Source of the DNA: Candidatus Dojkabacteria bacterium
Lineage (GTDB): Bacteria > Patescibacteria > Dojkabacteria > SC72 > JAFGCJ01
Length of the DNA: 64,000 bases
Direction of reading: 5' to 3'
NCBI GenBank assembly: GCA_016932785.1
Contig: JAFGCJ010000004.1
Location: 1 to 64,000, forward strand
The translations under genes were made by a program, and so were the position numbers. A model generated the notes under the pieces. The model was not told where the DNA came from, did no database searches, and saw only the letters and a list, made by a program, of their open reading frames with translations. Shown in pieces: positions 34,028 to 42,886 of this stretch. Positions within the stretch are counted from its first letter, which is position 1; every line of letters starts with the position of its first letter.

Positions 34028-34576
34028 ATGACTCTTTCAGAAGGAAAGGAGAGTATTAATTCGATTGTTGAATCTCTCAAGGACGGTCTGTCGAAGATGA
34101 GGACGGGCAGAGCAAATCCGGATGTTCTGGATTCGGTTGTGGTTAATGTATACGAATCAGAGATGCCAATAAAGCATATTGCAAATGTGTCAGTTCCGGA
34201 TGCACGAACCATAGTTATTCAACCTTGGGATACACAGAATACAGAGAAAATTGAGAAGGCACTTCTTTCTTCGGATATTGGTATGACACCTGTCGTTGAT
34301 GGTGAGATTATAAGACTTTCCGTACCTTCGCTTACGCAGGATCTCCGCGAGCAGTATGTAAAGGAAATGAAGGATATGGTTGAAGAGGCTAGAATTGCTA
34401 TTCGGGAGGTTAGACACAGGATGATGGACGCAGCTGATAAGTCTGCAGAAGGAGGAGGTGTCTCGGAGGACGATATAAAAAGGCAGAAAGATGCTATTGA
34501 GAATGCGGTAACTGAGGTTATGGATAGACTGAAAGAGGTTGCTGATAATAAAGAGAAAGAGCTGATGACTGTTTAA
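34028..34576 (+). CDS. frr: Ribosome recycling factor
   Basis: A 182-residue protein of normal length with the helical stem and hinge: LSKMRTGRANPDVLDSVVVN, VPDARTIVIQPWD, SDIGMTPVVDGEIIRLSVPS and LTQDLREQYVKEMKDMVEEA. With EF-G it splits ribosomes after termination. The 164 bases upstream contain several short hairpins (GGGAA/TTCCC at 33873, GAAAAACT/AGTTTTTC near 33963) that may terminate tsf. pyrH, the usual neighbour, is absent. Confidence 0.96.
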   Translation: MTLSEGKESINSIVESLKDGLSKMRTGRANPDVLDSVVVNVYESEMPIKHIANVSVPDARTIVIQPWDTQNTEKIEKALLSSDIGMTPVVDGEIIRLSVPSLTQDLREQYVKEMKDMVEEARIAIREVRHRMMDAADKSAEGGGVSEDDIKRQKDAIENAVTEVMDRLKEVADNKEKELMTV

Positions 34577-34595
34577 ATTTCCTTAATTCTATAAA

Positions 34596-35741
34596 ATGGT
34601 TTCTACTATTATTACGGTTTTGTTGTTTGTATTGATAATTGGGGTTGTTGTGACAATCCATGAGGTTGGGCATTACGCTGCGGCAAGGCTTTCAGGAATG
34701 CTTGTTGAAGAATTTTCTTTTGGTTTTGGCCCCAAACTTGTTTCTAAGAAATGGGGTGATACAGAGTACATGATCAAACTTTTTCCATTAGGAGGGTATG
34801 TAAAGATACTTGGTGAGGAGATGGAGATAAAGGACAAGAGGAGCTTCAGTGAGAAATCTATTATTTCGAGAATGTTTGTTGCGGTTGCCGGTGTGTTAAT
34901 GAATTTTCTGCTTGCAGTTGTTCTGTTTTATATAGTCTTAGGTGCCCGCGGTTTCTCGTATGAAGGTATTCCTTATTATGAAAATCTCAATTTGTGGTTT
35001 GGAGATCAGGAGGAGTTCTACGCTTACAATGTAACTGTTATTGGTATTACTGACGATGGAGGGGCAGATAAGGCGGGGCTGGAAGAGCCCTTTGAAATAC
35101 TTGGTGTTGATGGTAATCCTGTTGAGTCTGTTAAAGATCTTAAGGACGAACTTGAGGGGAAAGAGGAGAAAACAGTTGATTTGACAATTTACAAGGATGG
35201 AGAGGAGAAGGATGTTGAAGTAGTTGAAAATAAAGAGGGTTTGATAGGCGTGGAACTTGCAAGTGACTTTAAGTTGATTCGAGTTGAATATAATGGAGTA
35301 GAAAGGATTTTTGCCGGATTTTTACATTTTGCTAATATGACAAAAGCAAATATCTTTGTCTTCGGGAGATTAATTTCGAAGTCTGTCGAGGAGAAATCAG
35401 TCAAGCCAGTTGCAACATCAGTGTCCGGGCCTATCGGGTTGTTCGTTGTCATAGATTTGGTAAGGGAGTTTGCAGGCACGGTTGGAATATTGGATTTGAT
35501 AGCCACGCTCAATCTAACTCTTGTAATTATAAATATCCTTCCATTCCCTGCTTTGGACGGAGGACATGTGTTATTTATGACTATTGAAGCTGTAAGGGGA
35601 AAACCGGTCAACAAGAACGTCGAAAGATGGCTCGTTAATATTGGTATGATAATAATGTTTGGTTTGATGATATTGATATCGGCAAAAGATGTGTTTCAGT
35701 TTGAGGTTTTTGACTGGATAAAAGGTTTATTTGTAGGTTGA
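34596..35741 (+). CDS. rseP: Site-2 protease RseP
   Basis: A 381-residue membrane protease: zinc motif TIHEVGHYAA in the first helix, a PDZ domain at residues 150-215 (GLEEPFEILGVDGNPVESVK), and the second metal motif NILPFPALDGGHV. It does intramembrane cleavage, in other bacteria of anti-sigma factors and signal-peptide remnants. Its position after frr fits the common frr-uppS-cdsA-dxr-rseP order with the middle genes missing. Confidence 0.93.
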   Translation: MVSTIITVLLFVLIIGVVVTIHEVGHYAAARLSGMLVEEFSFGFGPKLVSKKWGDTEYMIKLFPLGGYVKILGEEMEIKDKRSFSEKSIISRMFVAVAGVLMNFLLAVVLFYIVLGARGFSYEGIPYYENLNLWFGDQEEFYAYNVTVIGITDDGGADKAGLEEPFEILGVDGNPVESVKDLKDELEGKEEKTVDLTIYKDGEEKDVEVVENKEGLIGVELASDFKLIRVEYNGVERIFAGFLHFANMTKANIFVFGRLISKSVEEKSVKPVATSVSGPIGLFVVIDLVREFAGTVGILDLIATLNLTLVIINILPFPALDGGHVLFMTIEAVRGKPVNKNVERWLVNIGMIIMFGLMILISAKDVFQFEVFDWIKGLFVG

Positions 35742-35808
35742 TGTGTTTTTGTTCGTAGTTATTGCGACTGGCTCATCTTTATTGTATTATTTTTGTAGAG
35801 TTTTATGG

Positions 35809-35814
35809 TATACT
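35809..35814 (+). promoter_or_regulatory. Extended -10 of the Cys-rich surface protein gene
   Basis: TGG followed by TATACT, 29 bases before the GTG start; the leader has GGTGGAG as ribosome binding site, so this gene is not leaderless. Confidence 0.55.
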
Positions 35815-35843
35815 TTTGCTCAATAAGTTGGTGGAGTTAACTT

Positions 35844-38030
35844 GTGGCAATTCGGGTAAATCGAAAAACTGCTGTAATCATAGGTGTTTCTCTTTTCGTT
35901 GTTCTTGCCGGTGTCGGTGGTTTCATTGTGTGGAGGCTGAATCAGCCTAGAGAAGTTACGCCTGAAGAGAGTGAGGCTGCGGAGTGTGAGCCTCCTAGCT
36001 GTGAGGCCGGTGGTTCATGCCACGGTCCGGGAAGTACTGCAAAAAATAAGGATAACGGATGCACATATACGTGTGTGAATGGCTCTTGGAAAAACCCCGA
36101 CTGTCCAGGTTCAGATGATGATGACGATGACGATGGAGAAGGATGCGAAGGTAACGAGGGAGATTACAACAACGGTTGCTGTGAAAGGGCAGACGGATCG
36201 TTATATTGTCATGGAGATTTGGAATGTATTGGTGGAACGTGTTTGCCCCCTGCCGTAGGAGATGACGACGATGATGACGGCGGCGAGGAATATACTCCGA
36301 GTGATACTCATAGTTGTAGTGGAAGCTCATCGGACCCAGCATACGGCTGTGCTGACGTACATTGTGAATATCCGTATGCTACATATTGTAAGAATGGCCA
36401 ATGTCAATGTGTTAAGTACAATGTGCAGAGTGGCTGGCCTGCTGGTTGTACGGGGGCGCCCACTGGTCCGGAACCTGCCGCTTGTCCTGCCGGGATGACT
36501 TCATGTACCAAAGGAACCGCTGGATGTGAAGAATATGACTGTCAGAAATGGGAATGTCCTGGTTGTGATAACCCTTCGTATAAATGTACTTACTGCAAAA
36601 CCTCATCTTCTGGTAGCAACGAGTGTGAAACAGGAAATCTTGATACACCGGCCGCTGGTAGTACTGTACCTGAGGGCCAGACAGTTAGAATTGAAGGTTG
36701 GGCTGCAGACGGAGATGGTATAGATACATCGAGAATTGAAGTAACAATAGACGGAAATCATGTTGGTAATGCTACTGCAGAAAATGCTTGTCCTGACAGG
36801 AGAGCCGATGTCTGTAATGCAGTAGGGGAAGGAAAACACCCTGTTGCATGGGTTTATGATTGGGTTGCTACTGGACAGGGGAACCATACTATAAGCGTTA
36901 GATGGTGGGATTCAGAAGGTCTTACCAGCTCTGACTGTCGTGATTCAACGAATATAACGGTTTCTGGTGTTAGTTATCTTCAGATTCAAGGTAGAGTGTT
37001 CTGCCAGGATCCAGGAGGAGAGCTATATCCGATTCCTGGTGCTACGGTGACTTTTTCCAAGACTGGAGGGAGTGATGAAACTCTTACTACGGATAGTGAT
37101 GGTTTTTATAGATCTGCTGCAAATACAACTCAGAAGTCTGAGGAACCATTCTCTGTTGATTTTGGAAGTATTCCAAGTGGAACATTACCGACAGGTGTTG
37201 ACTATGAGGATATGACAGGTCCCACACTTTCTGGGACTGAAAATTGTCCGAGTAGATGTAGTTCATGTTCTGGTACTAGCTATTCCAGTTGCTCAGGATT
37301 TTCAGCAACAGGGATAAATACACACTTCGATTGGCAGTTTGTAGACTGTGATTTGTCTCAACCTAATACTGAATGGGAACTTGAAAAAGAGGGATCTATC
37401 GTCTGCGTGGAAGAGGGAACTCCAAATGTTCACGCTATAGCGACCTATGTTATCAGGGTGAGAAATATAGTAGAAGGGTCAACAGGTAGGCTTTTGAAAG
37501 TTGAGAACTATTATGATGAGACGGGTGTTGGTATTCAGGCGAGCTGGATTACTTCGACGACCCCCACCGCAACTTCTGTTGATAGCGAAAAAATCGTTTG
37601 GGAGCTTACGGGTGATGACCAAATATTTGAATACTGTGGTGATGATACCTGCTGGAGGGAATTCAGATATACCGTTCGTGTTCCTAGAGACCTGTTTGGA
37701 GACACAATTGTTGATCATGCAATAGGCTATCCGGAGACCGGAGAACCTCTGCACGCATATGAGGATGTGGTCATCATATGTGGTCTACCAATAAGTGGAA
37801 TTATGGATAGCTTTGCAGCAAGATTGGCACTCGGAGGAATACTTATAGCCTTGGGGTATCTTTCATATCGCTATCTCTATTTGGACAAGGCATTTCTTGC
37901 AATGGGAAATGGCGTGAGTGGCTTTGTAGAAGGTCTGAAGTTTGGTCTTAGTAAAGAAGGATCTAAGAGCCGATGGGAGAAAAAAGTTATTAAAAGTGTG
38001 GATAAAAAGAGGAGGAAATCAAAGAAATAG
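35844..38030 (+). CDS. Cys-rich, Asp-linker surface protein with C-terminal LPISG and membrane helix
   Basis: A 728-residue protein. An N-terminal signal anchor (TAVIIGVSLFVVLAGVGGFIVW) is followed by a cysteine-rich region with two poly-Asp linkers (about residues 90-150), an Ig-like domain (VPEGQTVRIEGWAADGDG...GNHTISVRWWDSEG), a carboxypeptidase-regulatory-like domain (SYLQIQGRVFCQD...PGATVTFSK) and a further beta-rich domain. Near residue 650 LPISG precedes a second hydrophobic helix (LALGGILIALGYLSY) and a basic tail ending KKRRKSKK. The many cysteines suggest disulfides outside the cell. The start is GTG at 35844. The function is unknown; it is probably a structural or adhesive envelope protein. 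Confidence 0.8.
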   Translation: MAIRVNRKTAVIIGVSLFVVLAGVGGFIVWRLNQPREVTPEESEAAECEPPSCEAGGSCHGPGSTAKNKDNGCTYTCVNGSWKNPDCPGSDDDDDDDGEGCEGNEGDYNNGCCERADGSLYCHGDLECIGGTCLPPAVGDDDDDDGGEEYTPSDTHSCSGSSSDPAYGCADVHCEYPYATYCKNGQCQCVKYNVQSGWPAGCTGAPTGPEPAACPAGMTSCTKGTAGCEEYDCQKWECPGCDNPSYKCTYCKTSSSGSNECETGNLDTPAAGSTVPEGQTVRIEGWAADGDGIDTSRIEVTIDGNHVGNATAENACPDRRADVCNAVGEGKHPVAWVYDWVATGQGNHTISVRWWDSEGLTSSDCRDSTNITVSGVSYLQIQGRVFCQDPGGELYPIPGATVTFSKTGGSDETLTTDSDGFYRSAANTTQKSEEPFSVDFGSIPSGTLPTGVDYEDMTGPTLSGTENCPSRCSSCSGTSYSSCSGFSATGINTHFDWQFVDCDLSQPNTEWELEKEGSIVCVEEGTPNVHAIATYVIRVRNIVEGSTGRLLKVENYYDETGVGIQASWITSTTPTATSVDSEKIVWELTGDDQIFEYCGDDTCWREFRYTVRVPRDLFGDTIVDHAIGYPETGEPLHAYEDVVIICGLPISGIMDSFAARLALGGILIALGYLSYRYLYLDKAFLAMGNGVSGFVEGLKFGLSKEGSKSRWEKKVIKSVDKKRRKSKK

Positions 38031-38087
38031 GGTGTTAGGTGTTGTTATTTCAATTTTCCGTAAATTTATTATATAATCCAGTCCGTT

Positions 38088-38291
38088 ATGGCAGTTATTG
38101 TACATGCAAATGAAAATATAGAATCAGCTCTAAAGAGACTCCACAGAGAGGTCATCAGAGAAAAAGTAATCGAAACGGCAAGGGAAAAGCAGTATCGAAT
38201 AAAGAAAAGTGATCTCGAAATAGAGAAAAGGAGACTTTGGGCTAAAACAAAGAGAAGACGAAGAACAGCCAGACGCAGAATGCGTAAGTAA
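38088..38291 (+). CDS. rpsU: Ribosomal protein S21
   Basis: A 67-residue protein: AVIVHANENIESALKRLHRE at the start and a basic C-terminal helix (KRRRRTARRRMRK). It binds near the anti-Shine-Dalgarno end of 16S rRNA. A TATAAT (38072-38077) ends 10 bases before the ATG, so the mRNA leader would be only a few bases. Confidence 0.95.
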   Translation: MAVIVHANENIESALKRLHREVIREKVIETAREKQYRIKKSDLEIEKRRLWAKTKRRRRTARRRMRK

Positions 38292-38332
38292 GGCTTTGCA
38301 ACTTTTCAAATAAATTTCTTTTTATACGACCT

Positions 38333-38785
38333 ATGTCTTTACTTCAAGAAATTCAGAAGGAATCGATTCTCGCGATGAAAGAGAAGAATACTGTTAAGCA
38401 GGATATTCTTAAGCTTCTCATTGCTGCTCTTAAAAATGCTCAGATTGCTAAACCTGGTGGAAAAGAATTGACGAAAGAGGAAGAAGTGAAGGTGATTTTT
38501 TCTGAATCAAAGAAGATTAAGGATTCCATTGAAAAGTTTAAAGAAGCTGGTAGAGAAGATCTCTTGAATCGTGAAGAGGAGCAACTGGGATATGTTGAAA
38601 AGTATCTTCCTGCTCAGGCGGGTGAAGACGATATTATTAAGGTCGTTGAGAAAGCTATAAAAGAGGTTGATGCTTCGGGTATGGGTGATATGGGTCGGGT
38701 AATGGGACTTGTAATGAAAGAACTTCAGGGGAAGGCTGATGGAGCTGTCGTGAACCGGATTGTAAAGAGCAAATTATCTGAATAG
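38333..38785 (+). CDS. yqeY: GatB/YqeY domain protein
   Basis: A 150-residue helical protein: SLLQEIQKESILAMKEKNTV at the start, LKLLIAALKNAQI, EEEQLGYVEKYLPAQ and GMGDMGRVMGLVMKELQGKA at the end. It resembles the tail domain of the amidotransferase subunit GatB and may bind tRNA; its exact role is unsettled. rpsU-yqeY is a conserved pair in many bacteria. Confidence 0.92.
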   Translation: MSLLQEIQKESILAMKEKNTVKQDILKLLIAALKNAQIAKPGGKELTKEEEVKVIFSESKKIKDSIEKFKEAGREDLLNREEEQLGYVEKYLPAQAGEDDIIKVVEKAIKEVDASGMGDMGRVMGLVMKELQGKADGAVVNRIVKSKLSE

Positions 38786-38801
38786 TAATTTTGAGATCCA
38801 G

Positions 38802-39257
38802 ATGTCAGATTCATTAGATATTTTCTTATTTAATTCTTGTTCCTCCGATTTATGTAGTACCGGGTATACGGTGCTGCTTGATAGGATAAAGGATATTTCA
38901 AGGTTAGTTTCATCCAAAGTAAAAGAACTTAAAGGGTTTGAGATAAATGTAATCATTGCTGATGGAAGGACTATGAGGGGTCTTAATAAGAGGTTTCGCC
39001 GGGTTGATAGCAGTACAGATGTATTAGCTTTTCCTTTTGATGAACCGGGTTTCGGAGAAATTTGGCTCTGTCCTTCTGTGATAGAAAAGAACGCGAAGAA
39101 ATATAACCAGAGTTTTGATTTGGAGCTTATTAGGGTCCTAATTCATGGGATGTTGCATCTAGGCGGGTATGATCATAAGGGAAAGTTTATTTCTTCCAGT
39201 GTTTCTAAGGAAAAAATGTTTAGGGTGCAGGAACAGATTTTGTCGGGGCTGGTTTAG
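38802..39257 (+). CDS. ybeY: Endoribonuclease YbeY
   Basis: A 151-residue protein with the zinc site LIHGMLHLGGYDH (His-x3-His-x5-His) and the early NVIIADGRTMRGLNKRFRRV and STDVLAFPFDEP motifs. It takes part in 16S rRNA 3'-end maturation and ribosome quality control. Confidence 0.94.
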   Translation: MSDSLDIFLFNSCSSDLCSTGYTVLLDRIKDISRLVSSKVKELKGFEINVIIADGRTMRGLNKRFRRVDSSTDVLAFPFDEPGFGEIWLCPSVIEKNAKKYNQSFDLELIRVLIHGMLHLGGYDHKGKFISSSVSKEKMFRVQEQILSGLV

Positions 39258-39392
39258 GGTCTGACCCCCGTTAGGTCTGTCCCCCGATAAATCCTTATGA
39301 TGGCGCTTTTTTAATAGAAATTTCATTAAAAAACCCTTGGAAAACCGTGTAAATTGGGGTCAAACCTGTTGGGGGACAGACCCCCAACTATA
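39256..39392 (+). repeat. REP-like inverted repeat element between ybeY and pth
   Basis: GGTCTGACCCCCGTTAGG and GGTCTGTCCCCCG at 39258-39283 face the inverted copy GGGGGACAGACC at 39371-39382, with GGGGTCAAACC just before it. In between, TTTTTTAAT and ATTAAAAAA (39307-39333) form another inverted repeat around AGAAATTTC. The arrangement resembles paired REP units or a short non-autonomous mobile element; no transposase is near. Confidence 0.65.
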
Positions 39393-39395
39393 AGA

Positions 39396-39404
39396 TGTTA
39401 TAAT
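39396..39404 (+). promoter_or_regulatory. Extended -10 of pth, 6 bases before its ATG
   Basis: TGT followed by TATAAT (39399-39404), then GAAAAC and the pth ATG at 39411. It predicts a leaderless mRNA. Confidence 0.6.
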
Positions 39405-39410
39405 GAAAAC

Positions 39411-39974
39411 ATGAAAGTTGTCTTTGGTTTGGGAAATCCCGGAGAAAAATATGCAAATACGAGACATAACGCCGGATTTTTCTTTGTCGACAAACTTCGA
39501 GAGTTTATGGGTTGGGATAAATTTTGGGATGTTGGTCAATGGCAACTCGATAAGTATTTAAACTCGGAAGTTTGTACTGCCAGGTCAGAATCTGAGAATA
39601 AGCTTGTGCTTGTAAAACCGGTTACGTTCATGAATAAGAGTGGAATAGCGGCAAAACAGATTGTTGCAAGGTATGGTATCTCCCTGAAAGATGAGTTTGT
39701 ATTGGTACATGATGATTTGGATATAGAATTGGGTAGTTATAAGATACATACGGGTGTTTCACCTAAGCAGCATAATGGAGTCAGGAGTGTTGAAAATATG
39801 TTGGGTAGTAGCAACTTTCTTAGGGTTAGAATTGGAATAGATAGCCGCTCTGGAGATAGAACAATCCCTTCAGATGATTATGTTCTTATGAAAATGTCTG
39901 ATAGTGAGGTTGAAATACTGGAAGAGGCGGTGATAGCAGCTGTCAAAAGCCTGAGAAATGTATATGAGTTCTGA
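39411..39974 (+). CDS. pth: Peptidyl-tRNA hydrolase
   Basis: A 187-residue enzyme that frees tRNA from drop-off peptidyl-tRNA. Marks are VFGLGNPGEKYANTRHNAGF (catalytic His), KPVTFMNKSGIA, VHDDLDIELGSYKI (catalytic Asp) and HNGVRSVENMLGSSNFLRVR. The frame is open 19 codons upstream, but family alignment and the promoter position fix the start at 39411. Confidence 0.96.
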   Translation: MKVVFGLGNPGEKYANTRHNAGFFFVDKLREFMGWDKFWDVGQWQLDKYLNSEVCTARSESENKLVLVKPVTFMNKSGIAAKQIVARYGISLKDEFVLVHDDLDIELGSYKIHTGVSPKQHNGVRSVENMLGSSNFLRVRIGIDSRSGDRTIPSDDYVLMKMSDSEVEILEEAVIAAVKSLRNVYEF

Positions 39975-40052
39975 TTTGAACCCAAGATGTGATGATGTAT
40001 GTTCTATTCTAGGTTTGTGTATTCGATCTTGCTGTTGTGAAATTCTTGTAAC

Positions 40053-42662
40053 TTGTGTATCCTTACCCCTGTGCGCAAAGAAGTTATAGGAGGTAGTTGG
40101 AAAAATTTTTTCGTTCAGAACCCCCATGTAATAGAAATGGCGGGGGACCTCTTGCGGTCAATTGATTCCTGTCAGAAAGAAAAATCTGTTCCATGGATAT
40201 TCACTGAAATTAACTCTCCCGTGAGAGAGATATTGGAGATAGTGTCTAAGCTTTCAAGCAAAAGGATTGTAGTGTTTCAACTTAGGAACGGGGTAGACCT
40301 TTCGGAGGTGGCAGAATTAGATTTTCATTCTCTCGAATTTCGGAATGAGTTTCTACTGGAGAAGGATGTTGGTTTCGGTGATTTTGTTAGTGTTTTGGAG
40401 GACTTTGGCTTTAGGCGAGAGAATAAGGTGTGGGGGCAGCATGAGTTTAGTGTTGTAGGTGACGTGGTGACTTTTTGGCCTATTGGTCATGACAGGCCAA
40501 TAAGGGTTGAGAGTGATGACCAAAAGGTTACGAACATATCAGTGATAGATCCAGGAACAAGGAGAACCATCTCAAAAATAAACAGTCTTCATGTATTAGG
40601 TAGCAAAAAGGATGTCAGTGGTGAAGATGACATTATGGATGATTATTTTGAAGTGATTGATATTGGAAGTAGATTTACTGATACCTTCGAGATTCCCGTT
40701 ATAGTTAGTGATATTTCACCTCTCAAGGATGAGTTGGATTTTAGATTTAATCTATTGAATCTCGATTTTCGGAATACTGAGTGGGGCGAAGAGAAAATAA
40801 GAAATGCATTAAGGAGCGGGTGGGATGTTCTTTTCGTAATAAATCATAATAATGATCGTGCGCTACAGATTAAGGAGGGTTTTCCGGAAATCAAGATTTT
40901 CGAAGAGGATCTGGCATCAGGATTTGAATCTGAGCAGGCAGGGGTGATAGTTCTAACTGATCAGGAACTCTGGGGGACAGTCAAGCTTGGAAGAGGAGCA
41001 AAACCAAAGGATAAGTTTACAGGTCTTGTTGCCGGAGAAATTAGTCCTGGTGAATATGTGGTCCATGAGGATCATGGGGTCGCGCTTTATACCGGAATTA
41101 ATGTTCAAGGTGATGAAAAGTATCTTGAACTTAAATATGCTAAAGAGGATAGACTTCTTGTTCCATTCAATGTGGCAGGCAAGATTACTAAGTATGTTGG
41201 CGTTGGTGGTTTTGTGCCAAAACTTACGAGGTTGGGGGGAGGAGAATGGAAGAGAATTCGGACACGGGTGAAGAAGTCTGTCCGAAAACTGGCGATGCAG
41301 TTATTGAGACTATATGCACTGCGTGAGATGGCTAAATCTGAAGCACTTAAGACTGATATTAGTGATCTGAAATCCTTCGAGTCTGACTTTCCTTTTGTTG
41401 AAACAGAGGATCAAATTCAGGCAATTGAGGAAGTTAAGAGTGATCTTGGGAAAGGGAAGCCTATGGACCGGTTACTTGTTGGTGATGTGGGTTTCGGTAA
41501 AACCGAGGTTGCTATGCGTGCAGCTTTTATCTCAGTATCAAACGGAAAACAGGTTGCAGTTCTTGCGCCAACGACTGTTCTTGTAGAACAGCACTACAAT
41601 GTTTTCAAGAGTAGAATGGAGAAATATGGAATAAATGTAGCTGCACTTTCTCGTTTTCTTGGGGAAGATGAGGCTCAGGATGTGGTTGATCGAGTTGCCC
41701 AAGGGAAGGTGGATATTGTCGTTGGGACACACAGGTTACTCTCAAAGGACGTTAGTTTTAAGGATCTGGGTCTTTTGGTTATTGATGAGGAACAAAAATT
41801 TGGTGTTTCTCAGAAGGAGAAGCTAAAGGGAGTCCGTGTAGACACGCATGTTTTGTCAATGTCGGCTACACCAATACCTCGCACGCTGAACATGGCGTTA
41901 TCGGGCGTTAGAGATATATCGGTGATAGCCACTCCTCCCATTGGCAGGAAGCCAGTAAAGAATGTTGTTGGAAAGTTCAATTGGAATGATGTAAAGGAAG
42001 CCATTTTGGAAGAGGTTAAACGTGGAGGTCAAGTTTATTATGTTCATAACAGGGTGAGATCAATTGAAAACATCAAAGCCAAGTTGCAGGAATTGCTGCC
42101 GAAAGTCCGCTTTGTTGTTGGGCATGGTCAGATGGGTTCAGATCAATTGTCAAAAGTTATGAGAGATTTTAATGAAAGGAAATATGACGTCCTAATCTGT
42201 AGTACCATAATTGAAAATGGACTGGACATGCCAAACGTGAATACCCTGGTTGTTGATAGAGCCGAAATGTTCGGCTTGGCGCAGCTGTATCAGTTAAGAG
42301 GTAGGGTAGGTCGTGGCTTAACACAGGCACATGCCTATTTCTTTTATCATGGTGTTGATGAAGAAAGATTAGTAAGAAGAGAGTTTTCTGAATCTGGTAC
42401 TATTTCCGATGAGGAAGGGCTAGGTGATAAAGTGGTCTTGTGGAAAGCAGCGAGACAGAGGCTTAATGCTATTAGGCAGCTAGAGGAGTTAGGCTCCGGG
42501 TTTGGTCTAGCCCAGAAGGACCTGGAAATCCGTGGGGCGGGAAATTTCCTTGGTAGGGAGCAGCACGGAAATGTCAGTTCTATTGGATTTACCTTGTACT
42601 GCCGTTTACTGGGAGAGTTGGTTGAAGAGATGAAAAACAATGAGGGCTCGATTCCAAAGTAG
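40053..42662 (+). CDS. mfd: Transcription-repair coupling factor, short form
   Basis: An 863-869-residue Mfd, compared with about 1150 in typical bacteria. The N-terminal UvrB-like part (residues 1-330) is reduced and weakly conserved. The RNA-polymerase-binding CarD-like domain (SPGEYVVHEDHGVALYTG) and both helicase domains are intact (LLVGDVGFGKTEVAMRAAF, LVIDEEQKFGVSQ, MSATPIPRTL, GLAQLYQLRGRVGRG). The protein stops right after the second helicase domain (GRLLGELV-type ending YCRLLGELVEEMKNNEG), so the C-terminal TRCF domain is absent. It removes stalled RNA polymerase. TTG at 40053 or GTG at 40071 may be the start. Confidence 0.92.
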   Translation: MCILTPVRKEVIGGSWKNFFVQNPHVIEMAGDLLRSIDSCQKEKSVPWIFTEINSPVREILEIVSKLSSKRIVVFQLRNGVDLSEVAELDFHSLEFRNEFLLEKDVGFGDFVSVLEDFGFRRENKVWGQHEFSVVGDVVTFWPIGHDRPIRVESDDQKVTNISVIDPGTRRTISKINSLHVLGSKKDVSGEDDIMDDYFEVIDIGSRFTDTFEIPVIVSDISPLKDELDFRFNLLNLDFRNTEWGEEKIRNALRSGWDVLFVINHNNDRALQIKEGFPEIKIFEEDLASGFESEQAGVIVLTDQELWGTVKLGRGAKPKDKFTGLVAGEISPGEYVVHEDHGVALYTGINVQGDEKYLELKYAKEDRLLVPFNVAGKITKYVGVGGFVPKLTRLGGGEWKRIRTRVKKSVRKLAMQLLRLYALREMAKSEALKTDISDLKSFESDFPFVETEDQIQAIEEVKSDLGKGKPMDRLLVGDVGFGKTEVAMRAAFISVSNGKQVAVLAPTTVLVEQHYNVFKSRMEKYGINVAALSRFLGEDEAQDVVDRVAQGKVDIVVGTHRLLSKDVSFKDLGLLVIDEEQKFGVSQKEKLKGVRVDTHVLSMSATPIPRTLNMALSGVRDISVIATPPIGRKPVKNVVGKFNWNDVKEAILEEVKRGGQVYYVHNRVRSIENIKAKLQELLPKVRFVVGHGQMGSDQLSKVMRDFNERKYDVLICSTIIENGLDMPNVNTLVVDRAEMFGLAQLYQLRGRVGRGLTQAHAYFFYHGVDEERLVRREFSESGTISDEEGLGDKVVLWKAARQRLNAIRQLEELGSGFGLAQKDLEIRGAGNFLGREQHGNVSSIGFTLYCRLLGELVEEMKNNEGSIPK

Positions 42663-42855
42663 CAATTACCTGTCAAATTCCCAGCGCACCCGTATGTGGA
42701 GATTTGCCTCGGTTTCATGAAAAATGCCTCTTTTGGGTAACTTTTTTGATCCAAATTTGCGATGTCTGGTGTTTCTCAGGTAGGTAATTCTCATAATTAT
42801 GAAACTCTTCTTTAAATAGATTCGGACACGGGGCAAATAATCCTTTTAATGAAAA

Positions 42856-42886
42856 GGTAATCTTTAATACCTTGTAAAAGATTACC
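42856..42886 (+). promoter_or_regulatory. Perfect inverted repeat abutting the dnaX start codon
   Basis: GGTAATCTTT (42856-42865) and AAAGATTACC (42877-42886) form a 10-bp stem with an 11-base loop; the ATG at 42887 follows the last base. As DNA it could be an operator over the start site. As RNA it would block initiation at 42887. Confidence 0.6.
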
